This document shows positions 1 through 6,066 of a stretch of DNA of 11,570 nucleotides, piece after piece. The notes beneath the pieces are model-generated. The model ran no database searches and was not told where the DNA came from. It saw only the letters and a program-made list of their open reading frames with translations. Origin of the DNA: Oscillospiraceae bacterium (GTDB lineage Bacteria; Bacillota; Clostridia; Oscillospirales; Ruminococcaceae); NCBI GenBank assembly GCA_031253365.1, contig JAIRWE010000097.1:1-11570 (forward strand). The letters run 5' to 3'. Numbering within the stretch: the stretch's first letter is position 1; each line of letters begins with the position of its first letter. Made by a program: the position numbers and the translations under genes.

Positions 1-1032
1 CAGGTACGCGTTCCACTCATCGTGCTTTTTTTCGTCAAGCAGTTCCAGCAGCTGTTCCAAAACCGCCCGCGCGTCGCCGACGACGGGGATTGAAGCGTGA
101 AGGTTTTTCCCTATCTCGGCGGGGTCGACGTCGATGTGGACGATTTTCAAATTCTCCGCGCTTTTAAGCGCGAGAACGGCGCGGTCGTTCACCCTCGCCC
201 CCAGTAAAATAAGCAAATCGCAGTTGTTCAGCGCGTCGTTCGCGATTTTTTTCCCGTGCATACCTATCATTCCCCGGTAAAGCGGGTGGTCGCCGGGAAT
301 GGTGCTTATCCCCATCATGGTGTTTATCACGGGAATATCGGCGCGTTCGGCGAACTCCCTCATTAAAACGTGCGCCGCCCTTCCGAAAAGACCGCCGCCC
401 GCGCAAATCAGCGGCCTTTTTGAATCGCGGACAGCCTGTATCACGCGCTTAATCTGCGGTTTGTTCCCGGCAAAACTCGGCTTATATCCGCGAATTTCCG
501 TGTTTTCGGGGTATTTGAAGTTGATTTCCGCAAGCTGCACGTCAACGGGGATGTCTATAAGCACGGGACCGGGTCTGCCCGTGGAGGCGATATAGAACGC
601 CTTCTTCACCGTTTCGGGAAGCTCGGCGGCGTTTTTCAGCAAATACGAGTGCTTCACGAAGGGTTCCGCCGCGCCGGTTATATCCGCCTCCTGAAAAACG
701 TCCCTGCCGATTTGTTCGGTGCTGACCTGCCCCGTGATTACTATAACGGGGATGCTGTCCATGTAAGCGGTCGCGATTGCCGTAATCAGGTTGGTCGCGC
801 CGGGACCCGACGTGGCGGCGCAAACGGCGGGTCTGCCCGTTATGCGGGCGTAACCGCTCGCGGCGTGACCGCCGTTGGCTTCGTGACGGACGAGTATATG
901 CTCTATGCCCGATTTCGCCAGCTCGTCATAGAACGGGCAGATAGCCGCCCCCGGATAGCCGAACACGGTTTTTACATTCTCTTTTTCAAGGCATTTGACT
1001 AACGCTTTCGCCGCCCTCATACGTTCAGACAC
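1..1032 (-). CDS. ilvB: Acetolactate synthase large subunit, partial (3' end outside window)
   Basis: The enzyme condenses two pyruvates (or pyruvate and 2-oxobutyrate) using TPP, FAD and Mg, the first shared step of branched-chain amino acid synthesis in the cytoplasm. The 344 visible codons hold the N-terminal PYR domain and the central FAD-type domain; the C-terminal TPP/Mg domain lies beyond position 1. Visible signatures are VFGYPGAAICPFYDEL near residue 23, RHE with the catalytic Glu at 51, the stretch SGPGATNLITA and the loop GQV...GRDVFQEADITGA. Residues after the Glu read ANGGHAASGYAR where relatives usually have QN or QG. The start is taken as GTG at 1032 because AAGGACGGGG lies just upstream; the alternative ATG at 1020 lacks an evident ribosome binding site. 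The leader is only about 25 nt, so no T-box or peptide attenuator can precede it. Family assignment is very secure; the exact start is not. Confidence 0.95.
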   Translation of the reverse strand, partial: MSERMRAAKALVKCLEKENVKTVFGYPGAAICPFYDELAKSGIEHILVRHEANGGHAASGYARITGRPAVCAATSGPGATNLITAIATAYMDSIPVIVITGQVSTEQIGRDVFQEADITGAAEPFVKHSYLLKNAAELPETVKKAFYIASTGRPGPVLIDIPVDVQLAEINFKYPENTEIRGYKPSFAGNKPQIKRVIQAVRDSKRPLICAGGGLFGRAAHVLMREFAERADIPVINTMMGISTIPGDHPLYRGMIGMHGKKIANDALNNCDLLILLGARVNDRAVLALKSAENLKIVHIDVDPAEIGKNLHASIPVVGDARAVLEQLLELLDEKKHDEWNAYL

Positions 1033-1063
1033 CGCTTTACCCCGTCCTTGTGGATTTTAGATA

Positions 1064-1092
1064 ATTATAGCCCCGTTGAAATAAATTGTCAA
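1064..1092 (-). promoter_or_regulatory. Promoter of ilvB (consensus sigma-A type)
   Basis: Read on the minus strand, TTGACA (1092-1087) and TATAAT (1069-1064) are separated by exactly 17 bp, a perfect match to the housekeeping consensus. Transcription would start near 1057, leaving a leader of roughly 25 nt before the GTG at 1032. The -35 box is one arm of an inverted repeat shared with the divergent thiT promoter. Confidence 0.8.
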
Positions 1093-1108
1093 GGAGATAT
1101 TGACAATT
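1084..1108. repeat. 9-bp inverted repeat containing both divergent -35 boxes
   Basis: AATTGTCAA (1084-1092) and TTGACAATT (1100-1108) are perfect inverted copies separated by GGAGATA. Each arm contains the TTGACA of one of the two divergent promoters. The repeat could be an operator, or simply the result of two consensus -35 hexamers facing each other; the extra AAT/ATT flanks extend the symmetry beyond the hexamers. Confidence 0.75.
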
Positions 1109-1128
1109 AAGCCGAAATATGTTAAACT
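1100..1128 (+). promoter_or_regulatory. Promoter of the TPP riboswitch-thiT transcript
   Basis: TTGACA (1100-1105), a 17-bp spacer, and TAAACT (1123-1128; four of six matches to TATAAT). The start would fall near 1134-1136, immediately before the aptamer. The -10 hexamer is also complementary to AGTTTA at 1221-1226, which would otherwise look like a P1 stem; if this promoter is right, that pairing is not present in the RNA and P1 is short. Confidence 0.65.
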
Positions 1129-1130
1129 GC

Positions 1131-1223
1131 GACAAAAGGGAGCTGTTGATTACGGCTGAGAGGAAACGGAGCGACGTTTCGACCTGTGACCTGACGCGGA
1201 TAATGCCGCCGTAGGGAAATAGT
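1131..1223 (+). ncRNA. TPP riboswitch (THI element)
   Basis: All conserved blocks of the TPP aptamer are present in order: GGGAGC at 1138-1143, GGCTGAGA at 1154-1161, GACCTGA at 1188-1194, GGATAATGCC at 1198-1207 and GTAGGGAA at 1211-1218. Helices can be drawn by eye: P3 AGCTG/CGGCT (1141-1145 with 1153-1157), an optional hairpin GAAACG/CGTTTC (1163-1168 with 1175-1180), and P5 GCGG/CCGC (1196-1199 with 1206-1209). It lies directly before thiT, which encodes a thiamine transporter, and is followed by a terminator, so binding of thiamine pyrophosphate should switch thiT off. P1 is poorly defined. Confidence 0.95.
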
Positions 1224-1225
1224 TT

Positions 1226-1242
1226 AGGCGGTTTCGCCGCCT
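1226..1242 (+). promoter_or_regulatory. GC hairpin between aptamer and terminator
   Basis: AGGCGG (1226-1231) and CCGCCT (1237-1242) form a perfect 6-bp stem with loop TTTCG. No T-run follows, so it is not itself a terminator. It sits between the aptamer and the terminator hairpin and probably spaces or stabilises the expression platform. Confidence 0.55.
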
Positions 1243-1249
1243 CTCCGAC

Positions 1250-1281
1250 AAGGCTCCCTCATGGTGAAAGGGGGCTTTTTT
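1250..1281 (+). terminator. Riboswitch-controlled intrinsic terminator before thiT
   Basis: AAGGCTCCCT (1250-1259) pairs over ten positions, with two G-U pairs, with AGGGGGCTTT (1269-1278), followed by TTT. The 5' arm (GCTCCCT, 1253-1259) is also perfectly complementary to AGGGAGC at 1137-1143 in the aptamer, an evident antiterminator. The 3' arm carries the GGGGG that would serve as ribosome binding site for the GTG at 1285, so the same hairpin could block translation as well. Confidence 0.8.
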
Positions 1282-1284
1282 GTT

Positions 1285-2097
1285 GTGAAAAGCGAAAAAA
1301 ACAAATCTTTAAGGCTTACCGAATCGGCGGTAATGGTTTCCCTCGCCTTCGCGCTGAGTATGCTTCAGATAATACCGATGCCGTTCGGGGGATCCGTAAC
1401 CGCGATGAGTATGCTTCCCGTAGCCGTCGCGGCTTACCGTTACGGAACGCCGTGGGGCTTGCTGACGGGCTTCGCGTTCAGCCTTTTGCAGCTTATTATG
1501 GGAATGAAAAACCTTACCTACGCGACAAGCGCCGCTGCGGCAATAGCGATTATCCTGCTTGATTACGTGATGGCGTACACGGTTATCGGGCTTTCCGGCG
1601 TGTTCAAAGGAAAAATCAAAGACCGAGGGAACGCCCTCGCGACGGGCGTTTTCACCGCTTGTCTGCTGAGGTATATTTGCCATGTAATCTCGGGCTGCAC
1701 CGTCTGGGCGGGGGTGTCCATCCCCACTTCGGGGGGGTTGATTTTTTCGCTCGCCTACAACAGCGCGTACATGATTCCGGAAACGCTTATTACGACGGTC
1801 GGCGCGTATTTCGCGGGGAAGGCTTTCACGCTGACGGAAGAACAGATAAAACGGGTTCCCATGGAAAGGGGCGCGTTAATCAATCTTTACACCGCCATAC
1901 CCGCTTCCGTCGGGACGGTCTTTGCCTTTGTGATGATTTTCGCCATGATACAAACGGAAGACGGCTTTGACATAACCGCCGCCGCTTCCGCCGGCGTCGT
2001 CGAATGGGTTCCCGTAATAACGGTCTTCGCGGTCGGGATTTTGGCGGCGGCGGTCATACGGTTCGCCTTGAAAAGGAAAACGCCGAACCAACCTTGA
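1285..2097 (+). CDS. thiT: Thiamine ECF transporter substrate-binding subunit ThiT (with C-terminal extension)
   Basis: ThiT is the membrane S-component that binds thiamine and works with a shared ECF energising module, which is not in this window. Signatures visible are LRLTESAVMVSLA at the N-terminus, PFGGSVTAMSMLP, YRYGTPWGLLTGF, RYICHVISGCTVWAG (His and Trp near 133 and 141) and YNSAYMIPE, matching the thiamine-pocket region of the family. About six hydrophobic segments lie in residues 12-180. A further 75 residues follow, with two more hydrophobic stretches near 199-222 and 241-263; typical ThiT is about 180-200 residues. I prefer GTG at 1285, with GGGGG ten bases upstream. An in-frame ATG at 1261 (278 residues, weak AAGG) lies in the loop of the upstream terminator and is less likely. 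Control is by the TPP riboswitch immediately upstream. Confidence 0.93.
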   Translation: MKSEKNKSLRLTESAVMVSLAFALSMLQIIPMPFGGSVTAMSMLPVAVAAYRYGTPWGLLTGFAFSLLQLIMGMKNLTYATSAAAAIAIILLDYVMAYTVIGLSGVFKGKIKDRGNALATGVFTACLLRYICHVISGCTVWAGVSIPTSGGLIFSLAYNSAYMIPETLITTVGAYFAGKAFTLTEEQIKRVPMERGALINLYTAIPASVGTVFAFVMIFAMIQTEDGFDITAAASAGVVEWVPVITVFAVGILAAAVIRFALKRKTPNQP

Positions 2098-2122
2098 CAA
2101 AACCGCCGCGCGGTGGTATAAT
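2094..2122 (+). promoter_or_regulatory. Perfect consensus promoter overlapping the thiT stop codon
   Basis: TTGACA (2094-2099) and TATAAT (2117-2122) match the sigma-A consensus at all twelve positions with a 17-bp spacer. The thiT TGA stop lies inside the -35 hexamer. The spacer contains the inverted repeat ACCGC-cgc-GCGGT (2102-2114), a possible operator. Transcription would begin near 2129. Confidence 0.85.
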
Positions 2123-2128
2123 AAGCGC

Positions 2129-2263
2129 GAGCAAAGTCAATGTTGATATTGGATTGGCTAAGGAGTTAAGCTGTCAAGGCTATCGTTGGAGCGGACATAC
2201 ACGAAATATTTAGTCGTAAAGCCATAAATTCAGATAAACCGCCTGAAACGAAGGCGGTTTTTT
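2129..2263 (+). ncRNA. Unidentified small RNA, about 135 nt
   Basis: A consensus promoter and a strong intrinsic terminator bracket a stretch without a credible protein gene, so a short transcript is expected. I do not recognise the family: it lacks the conserved blocks of 6S RNA, SRP RNA, RNase P RNA, tmRNA, T-box and the common riboswitches. TGGCT (2155-2159) can pair with AGCCA (2220-2224), enclosing a roughly 60-nt region. An AAGGAG at 2160-2165 lies 5 nt before a CTG that would open an 18-codon frame to 2227, and an ATG at 2140 opens a nine-residue frame ending at the same place; neither is convincing. Because the terminator is the first after thiT, the RNA could also be the 3' end of the thiT message. 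Confidence 0.6.
2236..2263 (+). terminator. Intrinsic terminator of the small RNA and thiT
   Basis: AAACCGCCT (2236-2244) pairs perfectly with AGGCGGTTT (2252-2260), loop GAAACGA, with the T-run continuing to 2263. No other terminator follows thiT, so it should end both transcripts. Confidence 0.9.
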
Positions 2264-2292
2264 CATAAACGCTTAAAAATGCGAAAAAACCG

Positions 2293-2321
2293 TTGAATTT
2301 ATTCATAAAATATGCTATCAT
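2293..2321 (+). promoter_or_regulatory. Promoter of the five-gene operon
   Basis: TTGAAT (2293-2298), a 17-bp spacer and TATCAT (2316-2321) lie in an AT-rich stretch after the small-RNA terminator. The start would be near 2328, giving a short leader with GGAGGT (2341-2346) five bases before the ATG at 2352. Confidence 0.7.
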
Positions 2322-2351
2322 ATTAAAAATCAATAAATTCGGAGGTAAGCC

Positions 2352-2993
2352 ATGGAAACCCGCATGAGCGAAATCGTTTCAAGGAAAAACGAACACATCA
2401 AAATCGGGATGATTCCGGGGCATTTCGCGACCAACCATTCCCACGTTAACTGCTATGTGGACATGGACAGCGTAAAATGCCGCTTTAAAATAGCCAAGGA
2501 AGCCGCCAGGGTTATTTCGTCGGAATACGTAAGCACCCCCGTCGACACGATTATATGCCTTGAAGGAACAAGGGTTCTGGGGGCGTTAATCGCGGAACAG
2601 CTTTCGGAAAATTACAGCCATTCGGTCAACGACGGGCGCGATATATGCGTCATAACGCCCGAGCTTGATTCAAACAGGCAGATGATTTTCCGCGACAACA
2701 CGCAGAAAATGGTTTGGAACAAGCAGGTTCTTCTCCTCATATCCTCCGCTTCCACCGGCAGAACGATTGAAAGAAGCATCGAGTGCCTTAAATATTACAG
2801 CGGAAAATTAGCGGCGGTAACGGCGATTTTCAGCGCGATTGACGAAGCGGGCGGCGGTATCGCGGTTCACTCGCTGTTCACGGCGGAGGATTTGCCGGGA
2901 TATTTTACGCTCCCTTCGGCGGAATGTCCCATGTGCAGGGAAAAGCAAAAGGTTGACGCGATTATCAACGAACACGGGTATTCAAAAATTTGA
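2352..2993 (+). CDS. Orotate phosphoribosyltransferase-like protein
   Basis: The 213-residue protein resembles a clostridial family usually labelled orotate phosphoribosyltransferase or plain phosphoribosyltransferase. The PRPP-loop region is at residues 126-138, VLLLISSASTGRT. The TG.T end is intact, but the acidic pair that precedes it in classical PRTases (DD) reads Ile-Ser. The C-terminal tail carries CPMC (192-195) and ends in a KVDAIIN..GYSKI segment, which I recall from this family; the CxxC could bind a metal. The ATG has a near-perfect ribosome binding site, GGAGGT, five bases upstream. It is the first gene of the operon and its TGA overlaps the next ATG (TGATG), implying translational coupling. 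True activity is uncertain: without the acidic pair it may not be a pyrimidine enzyme, so no gene symbol is given. Confidence 0.82.
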   Translation: METRMSEIVSRKNEHIKIGMIPGHFATNHSHVNCYVDMDSVKCRFKIAKEAARVISSEYVSTPVDTIICLEGTRVLGALIAEQLSENYSHSVNDGRDICVITPELDSNRQMIFRDNTQKMVWNKQVLLLISSASTGRTIERSIECLKYYSGKLAAVTAIFSAIDEAGGGIAVHSLFTAEDLPGYFTLPSAECPMCREKQKVDAIINEHGYSKI

Positions 2994-4018
2994 TGGACAT
3001 ATTTGACACGCTCAAACGGCTTGCCGGCGCGAACGGCGCGGCGGGCGACGAAAATTCGGCGGCGAGGGCGGCCGCGGATTATCTGAAAGAATACGACCGC
3101 GACGCGAAAATCGACGGCTTCGGTTCGGTCACGGGTTTTATCGGCAACCGCAACAGCGGCAGACCCGTAATTTTGCTCGACGCGCACATTGACGAGGTCG
3201 GGCTTGTCGTCACGCATATCGACGAAAAGGGCTTCATAAAAGCGGAACCCTGCGGCGGCGTCGACCGCCGCGCGCTCTCCGCGAGAACCGTTTCCGTCCG
3301 CGGGAAGGAAACGGTTAAAGGTGTCGTATGTTCCCTGCCGCCCCATGTCGCCAAAGAGGGAACAAAAGCCTTAAAAGCCGATGAAATCTGGATTGATACG
3401 GGTTACGGCAAAGAAGAGCTCGAAAAGTTGGTCGCACCCGGCTGCACCGTTACCGTCGACGGCGAACCGGCGCGTCTGCCGGGCGGGAAACTTTGCGGCA
3501 AGGCTTTGGACGACCGCGCGGGGGTCGTCGCCGTTCTGTATGCCCTGTCTTTGCTTAAAAACAGCGGCACGTCCCTTAACGTCGCCGTGGCGTTTTCGGC
3601 GCAGGAGGAATTGGGGCTGAGGGGGGCGAAGGTTTCGGCGCACAACGTGAACGCGGATTACGCGATTGCCGTGGACGTGAGTTACGCGCATTCGCCGGGC
3701 TGCAAAAAGCACAAATGCGGGAAGTCCGGCGGTGGACCCATGCTCGGTTTGGCGCCTTCGCTTGACCGCGAAATGTTTGAACGCCTGAAAAAAACCGCCG
3801 ACGAGTGGGAAATCCCTTACCAACTCGAAATAATGAACCGCGACACCGGCGGAACGAACGCCGACGAAATCAGCCTTGCCAAGGGCGGGGTGAAAACCGC
3901 GCTGGTATCCATACCCTTGCGGTATATGCACACGCCGGTTGAAACGCTCGCGCTTTCCGACGTTGAGGCGACGGGACAGTTAATAGCGGCTTACATAGAA
4001 GGATTTACGGGAGCTTAA
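2993..4018 (+). CDS. M42 family metallopeptidase (glutamyl/deblocking aminopeptidase type), copy 1
   Basis: M42 enzymes are cytoplasmic aminopeptidases with two metals, usually oligomeric, that trim short peptides. Of 341 residues, the expected ligands and catalytic residues are all visible: H65 in DAHIDEVG, D173 in KALDDRAG, the Glu pair 205-206 in QEELGLRGA, D228 in AVDVSYAHSPG and H313 in RYMHTPVE, plus GGTNADE near 286. The start chosen is the ATG overlapping the stop of the preceding gene; a TTG one codon earlier is possible but unneeded. A second M42 gene follows after 21 bases. The two copies share the fold but differ widely, so they probably have different peptide preferences. M42 proteins are often loosely annotated as endoglucanase or FrvX; I see no basis for a glycosidase role. 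Confidence 0.93.
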   Translation: MDIFDTLKRLAGANGAAGDENSAARAAADYLKEYDRDAKIDGFGSVTGFIGNRNSGRPVILLDAHIDEVGLVVTHIDEKGFIKAEPCGGVDRRALSARTVSVRGKETVKGVVCSLPPHVAKEGTKALKADEIWIDTGYGKEELEKLVAPGCTVTVDGEPARLPGGKLCGKALDDRAGVVAVLYALSLLKNSGTSLNVAVAFSAQEELGLRGAKVSAHNVNADYAIAVDVSYAHSPGCKKHKCGKSGGGPMLGLAPSLDREMFERLKKTADEWEIPYQLEIMNRDTGGTNADEISLAKGGVKTALVSIPLRYMHTPVETLALSDVEATGQLIAAYIEGFTGA

Positions 4019-4039
4019 TTTACGGGGGTTGCCTGACCG

Positions 4040-5059
4040 ATGTTTGAACTGTTAAAAAAATTATGCGCCTTGAACGGCGCGAGCGGGGACGAAAGCGCTG
4101 TCGCCGATTTCATAACGGGCGAAATAGGCGCCGGAAACACAGTCGTCCAAAAAGACAATATGGGCAACGTCCTTGTGTTCAAGAAGGGCGGGCAGACCCC
4201 GAACAAGAAGATTATGTTCGCCGCGCACATGGACGAGGTGGGGTTCATCGTTACGGATATTACGGAGGAAGGGTTTTTGCGGTTCTCCCCCGTCGGGGGG
4301 ATTTCGCCGTCGGCGGTGTTCGGGCGGAGCGTAATTTTCAAAAACGGCGCGAGAGGCGTAATCGGCGGCGTACCCGTTCATTTGCTCAACGAGGACGAAA
4401 AGGGCAAACAGCCGGACGTCGAGGATTTATTGATTGACATAGGCGCGTCGGACAAAACCGAAGCCGAGAAACACGTTCGACGGGGCGATTGTTGCTGTTT
4501 CTGCGGGGAATTTTCGCGGCTGGGCGGCGGCAGAATCAGCGCGAAAGCGATTGACGACCGTTTGGGGTGCGCGATTATGTTGGATATGCTGCGAACGGAT
4601 TTGGAATACGACTGCTCGTTCGCCTTTACGGTTCAGGAAGAAATCGGGTGCAGGGGCGCCGCCGCCGCCGCTTTCAACCTCGAACCCGATATATGCGTCA
4701 TTCTGGAAGCGACGACGGCCTGCGATATACCCGGCGTTTCGGAAAGCGACAGGGTGTGCGGGTTGGGAATGGGAACCGCCGTGTCGTATATGGACAAATC
4801 CGCGGTTTATGACAAGGAATTATACAATATGGCGTTTGAAGTCGCCCGGAAAAACAACCTGAAATGCCAAACCAAAACAAAAATTACGGGCGGCAACGAC
4901 GGCGGCGCCATCCATAAGGCGCTGGGCGGCATAAGAACAATCGCTTTATCCTGTCCCTGCCGTTATCTGCACACGCCGTCGTGCGTGATTGACGGGGGGG
5001 ATTTGACGGAGATGAGGATTTTGGCGGGAAAACTGCTGAACAAATTCGCGTTGCTTTAA
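4040..5059 (+). CDS. M42 family metallopeptidase, copy 2 (cysteine-rich)
   Basis: This is a second, diverged M42 aminopeptidase of 339 residues. The metal and catalytic positions are H63 in AAHMDEVG, D172 in KAIDDRLG, the Glu pair 200-201 in QEEIGCRGA, E223 in ILEATTACD and H311 in CRYLHTP; GGNDGGAIH at 284-292 corresponds to the conserved substrate loop. Where copy 1 has Asp as metal ligand (228), this copy has Glu, an allowed variant in the family. It is unusually cysteine-rich: about 14 Cys, including a CCCFC cluster at 151-155 and CPC at 305-307, which suits a strict anaerobe. ATG 4040 has GGGGG about 11 bases upstream. The gap to the next gene is 14 bases, so it is in the same operon. 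Confidence 0.92.
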   Translation: MFELLKKLCALNGASGDESAVADFITGEIGAGNTVVQKDNMGNVLVFKKGGQTPNKKIMFAAHMDEVGFIVTDITEEGFLRFSPVGGISPSAVFGRSVIFKNGARGVIGGVPVHLLNEDEKGKQPDVEDLLIDIGASDKTEAEKHVRRGDCCCFCGEFSRLGGGRISAKAIDDRLGCAIMLDMLRTDLEYDCSFAFTVQEEIGCRGAAAAAFNLEPDICVILEATTACDIPGVSESDRVCGLGMGTAVSYMDKSAVYDKELYNMAFEVARKNNLKCQTKTKITGGNDGGAIHKALGGIRTIALSCPCRYLHTPSCVIDGGDLTEMRILAGKLLNKFALL

Positions 5060-5073
5060 GGGGGCTTACGTTT

Positions 5074-6066
5074 ATGACTGTATACGCGGCGGACACGAAA
5101 CGCTACGAAAAAACGCCTTACTCGCGGTGCGGCAAAAGCGGGCTGAAACTCCCCGCCGTTTCAATCGGCTTGTGGCATAATTTCGGGTTTCTCGACGACT
5201 TCGCCAACATGGAAAATATGTGCCGAACCGCGTTTGATTTAGGCATAACCCACTTTGATTTGGCGAACAACTACGGGCATCCTTACAACGGTTCCGCCGA
5301 GGAAAACTTCGGGAAAATACTCGACAGGGGACTTAGGCGTTACCGCGACGAAATATGTATTTCCACAAAGGCGGGTTACGGAATGTGGGACGGGCCTTAC
5401 GGCGACATGGGTTCGCGGAAGTATCTCGTTTCCTCGCTTGACCAAAGCCTGAAACGTATGAAAATCGACTACGCGGATATATTCTATCACCATCGCCCCG
5501 ACGCCGACACCCCACTTGAGGAAACCGCCCTCGCCCTTGACCAAATCGTTCGGAGCGGGAAGGCGCTGTACGTCGGCGTGTCGAATTACAACAGCGAACA
5601 GACAAAAGCCGTACTGAAACTTTTTCGGGAATTAAAAACGCCGTTTATCGTCAATCAACCGTCTTATTCCATGCTGAACAGATGGATTGAAAAGGACGGG
5701 TTAGACAAATTGGCGGTCGAAGAGGGGTTTGGGCTGGCGGTGTTCTCGCCGCTTTACCAAGGCTTCCTCACAAGCAGATACTTGAAGGGTATCCCCGCCG
5801 ATTCGCGTTTGGGCAAAGGCAGAACGTGGATTAAGGACGAGCTTGACGACGCGATGGTGAAACGGCTGAACAAACTTAACGAAATCGCGGTTTCGCGGGG
5901 GCAAACCCTTTCGCAAACGGCGCTTTCGTGGGTTTTGCGCAACAGCGCCGTGACGACCGTTATCGCCGGGGCGAGCAGCCCGGGGCAGATTATCGAAAAC
6001 GTAAAAGCGGCGCACCGAACGGATTTTTCAAAAGAGGAAATCGATGCGATTGAAGCGGCGTTATGA
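5074..6066 (+). CDS. Aldo/keto reductase, YghZ/Gpr type (L-glyceraldehyde 3-phosphate reductase-like)
   Basis: The protein is a cytoplasmic NADPH-dependent TIM-barrel reductase. Over 330 residues it closely follows E. coli YghZ (AKR14 family): RYEKTPYSRCGKSGLKLPA at the start, GLWHNFG, ITHFDLANNYG, STKAGYGMWDGPYG, GSRKYL.SSLDQSLKRM and ALYVGVSNY. The catalytic tetrad is complete: D62, Y67, K99 and H140. E. coli YghZ reduces L-glyceraldehyde 3-phosphate and methylglyoxal; the substrate here is inferred only. The carboxyl end is about fifteen residues shorter than YghZ because the gene runs into the next one, sharing 23 bases. ATG 5074 has GGGGG roughly nine bases upstream. It lies fourth in the operon, between a peptidase and thiamine pyrophosphokinase, with no obvious pathway link. 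Confidence 0.9.
   Translation: MTVYAADTKRYEKTPYSRCGKSGLKLPAVSIGLWHNFGFLDDFANMENMCRTAFDLGITHFDLANNYGHPYNGSAEENFGKILDRGLRRYRDEICISTKAGYGMWDGPYGDMGSRKYLVSSLDQSLKRMKIDYADIFYHHRPDADTPLEETALALDQIVRSGKALYVGVSNYNSEQTKAVLKLFRELKTPFIVNQPSYSMLNRWIEKDGLDKLAVEEGFGLAVFSPLYQGFLTSRYLKGIPADSRLGKGRTWIKDELDDAMVKRLNKLNEIAVSRGQTLSQTALSWVLRNSAVTTVIAGASSPGQIIENVKAAHRTDFSKEEIDAIEAAL

Noticed and set aside
2004..2213. 69-codon plus-strand frame running from thiT into the small-RNA region
   Set aside because: Its first half is a shadow of thiT and its end crosses a consensus promoter; no ribosome site or family resemblance.
2129..2263. Known RNA classes for the small RNA (6S, SRP, T-box, tRNA, common riboswitches)
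   Set aside because: None of the conserved sequence blocks of these classes is present, and no cloverleaf can be drawn.
3371..3931. 186-codon minus-strand open frame
   Set aside because: It lies wholly inside the M42 copy 1 gene, which has all catalytic motifs; nothing family-like is visible in this frame.
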